DNA of 64,000 bases from GCA-2683135 sp964507445 (lineage in GTDB: Bacteria > Planctomycetota > GCA-002687715): contig CAZDQF010000023.1 of the NCBI GenBank assembly GCA_964507445.1, positions 1 to 64,000 of the forward strand, given 5' to 3'. Shown here piece by piece: positions 41,202-48,125 of the stretch. Below the pieces are notes generated by a model. The model made no database searches and was not told the origin of the DNA. It worked only from the letters and a program-made list of their open reading frames with translations. A program made the translations under genes and the position numbers. Within the stretch, counting starts at the first letter, position 1; every line of letters begins with the position of its first letter.

Positions 41202-42805
41202 CTTCTTGTCCTCATAGCGTTCCTGATGATGCGCTCGACGTCTCTACGTGCCAGGTGCCCTTCCTGCCCGGGAAGCTCCTCCTCTGGAGCGGCACCCTGA
41301 CAGGTCGCCGGCGGCAACGCCGCCGGATTGCGACCGCCCCCCGGCTTGACCACGGGGTCGGCCCCTTGCGGGACCTCCCACGGACTCCGTACACCGGCTG
41401 CCGCCTCCGCGGCGTCCAGCGGCGGGAGCGAATCGTACGCGGTTCCCATCGTCCCGTCTCGCCATTCCGGCCTGACCCTCGCCACCCGCTTGATGTTGAT
41501 CAGGTGCTGAGGGCCCACGTTGTCCGAGGTGATATTCCCACCGAACGACCCGCACCCAAGCGTCATGGAGGGAAAAAGCCCGGTGGTGAAACCCACCCCG
41601 CCGATCGAGGTGGGGCTGTTCACCACCACCCGATTCACCGGCTTTTCCAGCCCGAAGCGGCGGATGATCTCCTCATCCGCGCAGTGCAGACCGAGGGTGT
41701 GGCCCCGGCCGCCCAGGTCCAGGATATCCAGGCAACGACGACAACCCTCCTCCCAGTCGCCCACCTCGTAGAAGGCGAGGATCGGACACAGGGTCTCCCG
41801 GCTCAGGGGATGGCCGCGCCCGACGCCGACGTAGGGGGCGACGATCACGGTGGTCTCGTCGGGGACCCGGAACCCTGCCGTGGAGGCGATGAGGGCAGGC
41901 TTCATGCCCACGATCTCGGTGCTGCGCCGCCCGTTCTGCTCCACCAGCGCCTCGAGCGCGTCGGTCTCCTCGGGGGAGCAGAAGTGGGCCCCGAGGGCTC
42001 GCAGCTCGCGCTCCAGATCGGCGGCCACCGACCGGTCGCACACGATGGCCTGCTCGCTGCTGCACAGGGTGCCGTAGTCGAACTGCTGGCTGTCGACCAG
42101 GCAGCGGGCGGCCCAGCCCAGGTCCGCTGAGCGATCCACGTACGCGGGGACGTTCCCCGGCCCCACGCCGAACGCCGGCTTGCCGGAAGAATAGGCCGCC
42201 CGTACGAGACCGCCGCCACCGGTCGCCAGGATCAGGTCGATGTTCCTGTCCACCATCAGCGCCTGGGTCCCTTCCAACGCCACGTGCTCCATGCACAGCA
42301 GGAGGTCCGCAGGAGCGCCCGCCGCCTCCGCCGCCTCCTGGCAGATCCGGATCGCCTCCCGGATGCAACCCTGGGCCCGGGGATGAGGCGACGCCACCAT
42401 GGCGTTGCGGCTCTTCAAGCAACAGATCGCCTTGAACAGCGCCGTGGAGGTCGGGTTGGTTGTGGGGATGATGGCGGCCACGACACCGAACGGGTCTGCG
42501 ATCTCCGTGACCCCCGAAGCGGGGTCCTCCCGCACCACGCCGCACGTCCGCAGATCCCGGACAGCTCTCCAGAGACCACGAGTCCCGAACCGGTTCTTGA
42601 TGGTCTTGCTGTCCGCTCGCCCGATCCCCGTCTCCTCCACGGCGGCGTAGGCGAGACGCTCCGACGCCGCGTATCCGGCCTCCACGACCGCGAAGGTGAT
42701 GCGGTCCACGGCGGCCTGATCCATGGATCGATACGCATCGGCAGCGGCGCGGGCGCGGAGCGCACACTGTCTCGCATCGGCTACGGAGAGGAGGTCAGGA
42801 TCCAT
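41198..42805 (-). CDS. BMC acylating aldehyde dehydrogenase with C-terminal encapsulation peptide
   Basis: 535 residues. It converts an aldehyde plus CoA and NAD+ to acyl-CoA and NADH. It resembles EutE/PduP and the AdhE aldehyde dehydrogenase domain: TTNPTSTALFKA, ATGGGGLVRAAYSSGKPAFG and the catalytic Cys248 in FDYGTLCSSEQ. After the enzyme domain a Pro/Gly/Ala-rich linker of about 45 residues leads to an amphipathic helix (HLARRDVERIIRNAMRTRR), typical of peptides that bind cargo to the shell interior. ATG at 42805 has no Shine-Dalgarno, but a -10 box ends 16 nt upstream. It is first in the operon. The open frame continues upstream over other genes; that part is rejected. Confidence 0.92.
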   Translation of the reverse strand: MDPDLLSVADARQCALRARAAADAYRSMDQAAVDRITFAVVEAGYAASERLAYAAVEETGIGRADSKTIKNRFGTRGLWRAVRDLRTCGVVREDPASGVTEIADPFGVVAAIIPTTNPTSTALFKAICCLKSRNAMVASPHPRAQGCIREAIRICQEAAEAAGAPADLLLCMEHVALEGTQALMVDRNIDLILATGGGGLVRAAYSSGKPAFGVGPGNVPAYVDRSADLGWAARCLVDSQQFDYGTLCSSEQAIVCDRSVAADLERELRALGAHFCSPEETDALEALVEQNGRRSTEIVGMKPALIASTAGFRVPDETTVIVAPYVGVGRGHPLSRETLCPILAFYEVGDWEEGCRRCLDILDLGGRGHTLGLHCADEEIIRRFGLEKPVNRVVVNSPTSIGGVGFTTGLFPSMTLGCGSFGGNITSDNVGPQHLINIKRVARVRPEWRDGTMGTAYDSLPPLDAAEAAAGVRSPWEVPQGADPVVKPGGGRNPAALPPATCQGAAPEEELPGQEGHLARRDVERIIRNAMRTRR

Positions 42806-42821
42806 GGCAGGAACGGCGCGG

Positions 42822-42851
42822 ATTCTAAGAGAGGCGCGCCGGAAACGGCAA
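42822..42851 (-). promoter_or_regulatory. Promoter of the microcompartment operon
   Basis: Minus strand TTGCCG (42851-42846), 18-nt spacer, TAGAAT (42827-42822). The -10 is identical to that at 25344-25349. It predicts a leader of about 9 nt for the aldehyde dehydrogenase mRNA, too short for a normal ribosome binding site. No obvious repressor palindrome was seen. Confidence 0.5.
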
Positions 42852-43051
42852 GCAGGCCGGGCGGATCCGCCGATCTGCCCGAGATCTCCACGACCGATCT
42901 CTGGTAGACTCCCCTTGGCCACCTGCGCGGGTCGTCCAGAGTCGCAGCTACGGCGTCGTCGTAGCCTCGGTCCTTTGAACGCACCTGCGGCACATCGTGG
43001 CGTGAGCACCGTCGCCCGCGCCGTCTTGCCCGCAATCTGGAGTTCTACGCA

Positions 43052-44212
43052 ATGCGCATCCTGTTCCCCTGCTTCCTCGCACTCATCGCAGTGCCTCTCT
43101 CCGCCCAGACCACCGGCGTACCGGGCATCAACGACTTCACGGTGAACGGCTCTGGCTCGGGCGGTACCAGTTGCGTCGCCAGCACCCTGGCGACCAACAA
43201 CACCTTCTCCATCGCCGGACCTCCGAGTTGCGGCGTCACCTTCGTGTACTCGCCCACATGCATTCCGGGGGCGCTGCCCTTCGGGAGCGGGTCCGTGGAC
43301 ATCGACCTCGGCAACTTCATCTCGATCATCGACGGACCGGGCATCCTCGGCGCCAACGGCCTCTCGCCGCTGGGCTGGGGTGACAGCGCCGGCAACTGGT
43401 CCCTGAGCGTCGCCATGGGTCTCTCGGCTCTCACTCCGGGCGCCTCCTTCGGCGCGTTCCAGTGCGCCGTCCTGGACCCGGGCTTCGGCGGTGTCGAGCC
43501 GACCCAGGCCCACAGCCTCACGGTGACCGGCTGCGCCGGCTCCACCACGTGGCCCATGCCACCGGATGACGGCAGCCTGAACCTCCTCCTCACCTCCAAC
43601 GTCAGCTTCTACGGCGGCAGCTACCCGGACATCTGGGTGAACTCCAACGGCTTCGTCAGCTTCGGCGCGGGCGACGCGGACTTCACCGACTCGGAGGCCG
43701 AGTGGCTCGGCGGCGTCCCGCGCTTCGGCGTCTGGGAGGACTTCCAGCCGAACGCGCCAACCTCCGGCCCGACGACCTTCGGAGAGGACGGGGCCGGCCT
43801 GTTCACCCTGTCCTTCGACGCGGTCGACAACTGGGCTTCGGGCGGCGATAACAACACCTTCTGCCTGCAGATCGAGACCGACGCGGGCGCGCTGCCGGGC
43901 ACCATCACCATCACCATGGACACCATGCAGTTGGCCGCGGGCAACGACGGCCTGCCCATCGTGGGCATCACCCCGGGCGCTGACGCCATGGCGGTGCCTG
44001 CCATCGTCAACAGCCTCGACCTCAGCACCATCACGTCGAGCCTCGGCGGCGCGCCCTACCTGGCCGCCGGCATGCGCGACCCCATCTACCAGGACTTCAT
44101 CAACCCGGCGACGGCCGAGCTGTTCGACATGGCCAACACGGTGCTGGTGTTCACTCCCACGGGCGTGGACCCGGTCTCCGGCGCCCCGACCGGCCCCTAC
44201 ATCTGCAACTGA
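43052..44212 (+). CDS. Secreted protein with nidogen-like domain
   Basis: 386 residues with signal peptide MRILFPCFLALIAVPLSAQ and GGAG 10 nt before the ATG. Residues about 25-155 (FVYSPTCIPGALPFGSG, NFISIIDGPGILG, LTPGASFGAFQCAVLDPG) have a beta pattern that vaguely recalls the C-terminal domain of the local propeller proteins. Residues about 165-345 (SFYGGSYPDIWVNSNGFVSF, FGVWEDFQPN, LFTLSFDAVDNW, NNTFCLQIETDAG, IVGITPG) resemble an extracellular NIDO-type domain. It is probably surface-exposed or released. Function is unknown. Confidence 0.75.
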   Translation: MRILFPCFLALIAVPLSAQTTGVPGINDFTVNGSGSGGTSCVASTLATNNTFSIAGPPSCGVTFVYSPTCIPGALPFGSGSVDIDLGNFISIIDGPGILGANGLSPLGWGDSAGNWSLSVAMGLSALTPGASFGAFQCAVLDPGFGGVEPTQAHSLTVTGCAGSTTWPMPPDDGSLNLLLTSNVSFYGGSYPDIWVNSNGFVSFGAGDADFTDSEAEWLGGVPRFGVWEDFQPNAPTSGPTTFGEDGAGLFTLSFDAVDNWASGGDNNTFCLQIETDAGALPGTITITMDTMQLAAGNDGLPIVGITPGADAMAVPAIVNSLDLSTITSSLGGAPYLAAGMRDPIYQDFINPATAELFDMANTVLVFTPTGVDPVSGAPTGPYICN

Positions 44213-44225
44213 GTCGAGTTGCTCC

Positions 44226-44280
44226 TGACGCCCTCGGGCGTCAGCCGCAGGCCCGATCGCATCCGTGCGTTCGGGCCTGC
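44226..44280 (+). terminator. Tandem hairpins after the nidogen-like gene
   Basis: First hairpin 44226-44243 (tgacgcc / ggcgtca around a 4-nt loop). Second hairpin 44247-44280 (gcaggcccga / tcgggcctgc, perfect 10 bp, extended inside by cgca/tgcg). They lie 14-68 nt after the stop and just before the M16 gene. A short T-containing stretch follows the second. Confidence 0.6.
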
Positions 44281-44286
44281 TGTCGT

Positions 44287-44292
44287 TAACAT
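44287..44292 (+). promoter_or_regulatory. Possible -10 box directly before the M16 gene
   Basis: TAACAT ends 7 nt before the ATG at 44300, the spacing of a leaderless transcript. No convincing -35 is seen, and the second terminator hairpin occupies the upstream region. The gene has no Shine-Dalgarno. Confidence 0.3.
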
Positions 44293-44299
44293 CCACGCC

Positions 44300-47008
44300 A
44301 TGGACGCCGGCCATCTCCCTTGCGAGCGATTCGAGCTCACCAATGGGCTCCAGGTGGTCCTTCACCAGGATCGGCGACTCCCCCTGGCGGCGCTGGACCT
44401 GTGGTACCACGTCGGATCCCGGGACGACCCCCCGGGCCGTACCGGCCTCGCCCACCTGTTCGAGCACCTGATGTTCATGGGCACGCCGAGGGTCCCCGGC
44501 GACGGCTTCGATCGCCTGCTGGAAGCCCACGGCGGCGCCAACAACGCGTCCACGTCGCAGGACCGGACGGCCTACACGTCGTGGGGGCCTCGGGAGCTGC
44601 TGCCCACGCTGCTGTGGCTCGAGGCCGACCGCATGCGCGACCTGGGCCGGACGCTCACCCAGGAGACCCTCGAGCTGCAACGCGCCGTCGTGCGCAACGA
44701 ACGCCGGCAGAGCTATGAGATGCGGCCCTACGGCAGCACGTGGCTGGTGCTCGGCTCCCTGCTCTATCCCGAGGGGCACCCCTACAGGCACCCGGTCATC
44801 GGCAGCCACGCCGACATCGAAGCCGCCACCTTGGAGGACGCGCGGCAGTTCTTCGAGCGCTGGTACACGCCGGCGAACGCCACACTCTGCGTCGCCGGCG
44901 ACCTGGAACCCGAGGCCACGTTCCGACAGATCGAGGCGATGTTCGGGGACATCCCGGGCCACCACCGTCCGGAGCGGGACGTCCCCAAGACCCCACGCCT
45001 CATGTCCCGGTCGGAGCTCACCCTGGAGGACGAGGTGAGCGCCCCCGGGCTGGTGCTCGCCTGGCCTTCTCCTGCCCGGTTCTCCGCCTTCGACGCCGAG
45101 ATGGACCTCCTGGCGGATCTGCTCGCGGAGGGCGCCGCCTCGAGGCTGGAACAGGCCCTCATCCATCGGGAGACCCTGGCGCAACACGTCGAGGCGGCTC
45201 AGGTCCATGGAGCGCTGGCCTCGGAGTTCGTGATCGAGATCATCGGCCTCCCGGACGTCCCCCTCGAGCACCTGGAGGCCGTGGTCAAGGCGGAGTTGAC
45301 CTGCCTCTGCGACGCCGGCCCCACCCACACGGAGCTCGAGCGCTTGATCACCCTGACCGAGGTGGACTTCGTCAGGGCGAAGCAGGAGCTGCTGGAGCGC
45401 ACGGACGACATGAACCTGTACCTGTCCACCCTCGGCGACCCCGACCGTCTCCAGTGGGACCTGGAGCGCTATCGCGCCGTCTCGGTGGACAGCATGCGGG
45501 CGGCGGCCCGCGAACTCCTGGACCCCGAACGACACGTGTGCCTCCGCTTCCTCCCCGGCGCGCGCCGCGACGAACCCGCTGTGCTCAGTGAAGGGGACGA
45601 TCCGGACCTTGGCAGTGACGACGCTCCGCCGCCGACGCTGCCCCCCGCCGCCGTCCCCGCGCCCCCGTCCCCCTGGTCACCGCCCGTGCCCGTGATCCAT
45701 CAGAGCGCCGAACAGGTGCCCGGCTGGCACCTGCGTTCGAATCGACCGGGGCTCACGGCCCTCTCCGTCGTGATCCCACGAGGGGCCGAGACGGACCCGC
45801 CGGGAGCGGAGGGGCGCTGCGCCATGCTCTGCGAGTTCATGGCAGAGGCCGCCAACGGCCGTGACGCGGAGGCCCTGGACGCGGCCTTGGACACGCTGGG
45901 TACGGAACTCTCTGTCACCCCGCACCGCGGGTCCGTGAGCCTGAACCTGAGCACGCTCTCACGCCACCTGGACGAGTCCCTCGACATCCTGAGCGACATC
46001 CTCCACCGCCCGGACTTCCTCGAGACCGACCTGGACCGTGTCCGCGAACTCACCCTCGCCACCATCGCCCAGCGGCGGACCCGCCCCGAGCAGGTCGCCA
46101 CCATGACCGCCCTCGCCCACGTCCTGGGGCCGTTCCCCGGACAGGGGCACCCCATACTGGGTGAAGCCCACGCCGTGTCAGCGTTGGATCGCGAGGGGCT
46201 CCGAGCCGCCCACTCCCAGCTGAGACGCAGCATGGCGAACGCCCGGTGGGTCGCCTGCGGAGACCTGGACGGCCAACGGATCGCCGGCGCGATCGCCGAG
46301 AGGTTCCCGGTCCGAGGAGCGACCGAGCCGACTCCTGGCACGGATCCCTTGCCGCCCGCATCCGGCGACGGCCCCCTGTCCGTCCTGGCCGTCCATCGTC
46401 CTGGCTCTCCCCAGACCGTCGTCCGCTTCATGCGTCGCGTACCTCATCTCGGGGACCCGGAGCTACCGGCGCTGGAGCTCGTCAACGCGGTGGTGGGGGG
46501 CACCTTCCTCAGTCGCCTGAACCAGGACCTGAGAGAGCGCCGGGGGCTCACCTACGGCGTGGGTTCGGCGCTCTGGACCGGCGGTCGAAGCGGGATCTGG
46601 ACGGTCTCCACGAGCGTCGATGGGGCGGCGACGGACCGCGCCGTGGACCACCTGATCATGGCCCTGGAGGACGCCCCACATCACCCACCGACGGAGGACG
46701 AGCGGGTCCGGGCCCTGGCCGGCGAACGGGCGGTGCGCATCCGAGCCATGGAGAGCGTCGACGACGTGGTCTCCGGCCTCACGCCCTGGGCAGAGGCAGG
46801 CCTGGGGCCGGATGCGGCGGCCGGACACCTGGCGGCCATGTCCGAGGTCACCGCCGAGGAGCTGGCCCACGCGACCCGCTGGACACGACCCCGAGACGGC
46901 GTGTTGGTCCTGGTGGGGGACGCCGACCGGTTCCTGCCCGCGGTGACCCGGGTGTCGCCGACGCCGCCCGTGGTGGTCCGGGAGCCCGATCCTCAATCCG
47001 TCAGTTGA
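44300..47008 (+). CDS. M16-family zinc metallopeptidase, two-unit
   Basis: 902 residues. The inverted zinc motif HxxEH is in GLAHLFEHLMFMGTP, and the downstream Glu lies near the VVRNERRQSYEMRPYG region. The first half is the active M16 unit. The second half (from about residue 475, PGWHLRSNRPGLTALSVVIP) repeats the fold without the zinc motif, and contains RRGLTYGVGSALWTG as in other M16 inactive halves. The order is that of pitrilysin/PqqL-type clamshell peptidases. No signal peptide is seen with this start, so a cytoplasmic location is likely. Its stop overlaps the convergent rodA stop. Confidence 0.92.
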   Translation: MDAGHLPCERFELTNGLQVVLHQDRRLPLAALDLWYHVGSRDDPPGRTGLAHLFEHLMFMGTPRVPGDGFDRLLEAHGGANNASTSQDRTAYTSWGPRELLPTLLWLEADRMRDLGRTLTQETLELQRAVVRNERRQSYEMRPYGSTWLVLGSLLYPEGHPYRHPVIGSHADIEAATLEDARQFFERWYTPANATLCVAGDLEPEATFRQIEAMFGDIPGHHRPERDVPKTPRLMSRSELTLEDEVSAPGLVLAWPSPARFSAFDAEMDLLADLLAEGAASRLEQALIHRETLAQHVEAAQVHGALASEFVIEIIGLPDVPLEHLEAVVKAELTCLCDAGPTHTELERLITLTEVDFVRAKQELLERTDDMNLYLSTLGDPDRLQWDLERYRAVSVDSMRAAARELLDPERHVCLRFLPGARRDEPAVLSEGDDPDLGSDDAPPPTLPPAAVPAPPSPWSPPVPVIHQSAEQVPGWHLRSNRPGLTALSVVIPRGAETDPPGAEGRCAMLCEFMAEAANGRDAEALDAALDTLGTELSVTPHRGSVSLNLSTLSRHLDESLDILSDILHRPDFLETDLDRVRELTLATIAQRRTRPEQVATMTALAHVLGPFPGQGHPILGEAHAVSALDREGLRAAHSQLRRSMANARWVACGDLDGQRIAGAIAERFPVRGATEPTPGTDPLPPASGDGPLSVLAVHRPGSPQTVVRFMRRVPHLGDPELPALELVNAVVGGTFLSRLNQDLRERRGLTYGVGSALWTGGRSGIWTVSTSVDGAATDRAVDHLIMALEDAPHHPPTEDERVRALAGERAVRIRAMESVDDVVSGLTPWAEAGLGPDAAAGHLAAMSEVTAEELAHATRWTRPRDGVLVLVGDADRFLPAVTRVSPTPPVVVREPDPQSVS

Positions 47009-48125
47009 ACGCCGTGATCGGCGTCCTCGGCCGATTGATGGCCACGTTCTGGACCAGCGCCAGGGCCATGATGGTCACCAGCAATGAAGAACCACCGTAG
47101 GACACGAGGGGCAGGGTCATCCCCGTGGTCGGAGCCAACCCCAGGGTCACGGCCATGTGCACCAGGGCCTGGGAACCGATGAGCGTCCCCACCCCGACGC
47201 AGAGGAGCCGTCCCGCCGGGTCGCGGGTGTGCCAGGCGACGCGGTAGATCGCCAGGACCAGGCCAGAGTACAAGAGCAGCACCAGGACGCACCCGAAGAA
47301 CCCGTGCTCCTCCGCGAGGACCGCAAACACGAAGTCGTTGTAGTCCAGCGGGACCATCCCCGCCTGCGTCAGCGCTCCCTGGCCGCTGCCCTGGCCGAAG
47401 GCGCCGCCTCCGGAGATGGCCTGGAGCGATTGACCCAGCTGGAAACCAGGACCCGCTCGCTGGGAGGCCGTGAGTCTCTGGTGGTTGTAGGTGCTCCAGA
47501 TCCGTTCCTTCTGATAGTCCTTGAGGATGAACTCGTAGGCGCCGCCCACCAGCAGGACGGCGATGACCGCCAGCAGGACCAGGCTGCGCAGCGGGATGCC
47601 CGAGACCATGACCACCGCGAAGGCCAGGGGCGCAAACAGGAGCGCCGTTCCGAGGTCCGGCTGGATGAGCACCAGCGCGGCGGGGAGCACGGCCACGATC
47701 AACGGCGTCACCCACTTGCGAGCACGATCCAGCACCCGACCGAACCGCAGCATGCGCCCCAGGAGGAGCACCGTGACCAACTTCATGAGCTCGGACGGCT
47801 GCAGCTGCTGCCCCCCGATCACGAACCAGCGCTTGGCGTGATTGATGGTGGGGCCGAACAGGTACAGGGCGACCAGGCAGCAGAGGCCCGCGATGTAGAA
47901 CGCCGGAGCGAACCTCAGCAGGCGTGTGTAGGGATAGAGCACGAGCGGCAAGGCGAGCAACGAGCCGATGGCGAACCAGCGCAGCTGCCGTCCCACCAGC
48001 CCCGCCCCATCGCCGGTGGCGGAGTCGATCAGCACCAGCCCGATGAGCGCCAGGGCGGCGACGGGGAGCAGGACACCGAGGTCCAGGCGACGAAAACGCT
48101 CGAGGACCCAGCCCCGCTCTACCAC
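47001..48125 (-). CDS. rodA: Rod-shape peptidoglycan polymerase RodA (SEDS family)
   Basis: 374 residues, about ten transmembrane helices. SEDS motifs include KRWFVIGGQQLQPSELMKL, IQPDLGTALLF, YQKERIWSTYN, GSGQGALTQAGMVPLDYNDFVFAVLAEEHGF and TGMTLPLVSYGGSSLL. It polymerises glycan strands from lipid II together with PBP2 in the elongasome. The GTG at 48125 overlaps the end of mrdA by 7 nt; longer in-frame starts run deep into mrdA and are rejected. It is the last gene of the mre/mrd operon. Confidence 0.95.
   Translation of the reverse strand: MVERGWVLERFRRLDLGVLLPVAALALIGLVLIDSATGDGAGLVGRQLRWFAIGSLLALPLVLYPYTRLLRFAPAFYIAGLCCLVALYLFGPTINHAKRWFVIGGQQLQPSELMKLVTVLLLGRMLRFGRVLDRARKWVTPLIVAVLPAALVLIQPDLGTALLFAPLAFAVVMVSGIPLRSLVLLAVIAVLLVGGAYEFILKDYQKERIWSTYNHQRLTASQRAGPGFQLGQSLQAISGGGAFGQGSGQGALTQAGMVPLDYNDFVFAVLAEEHGFFGCVLVLLLYSGLVLAIYRVAWHTRDPAGRLLCVGVGTLIGSQALVHMAVTLGLAPTTGMTLPLVSYGGSSLLVTIMALALVQNVAINRPRTPITAFN

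Noticed and set aside
42806..45535. Minus-strand open frame continuing 910 codons upstream of the aldehyde dehydrogenase
   Set aside because: It is antisense to the M16 and nidogen-like genes and has His/Asp/Gln/Gly-rich shadow composition. The real gene starts at 42805.
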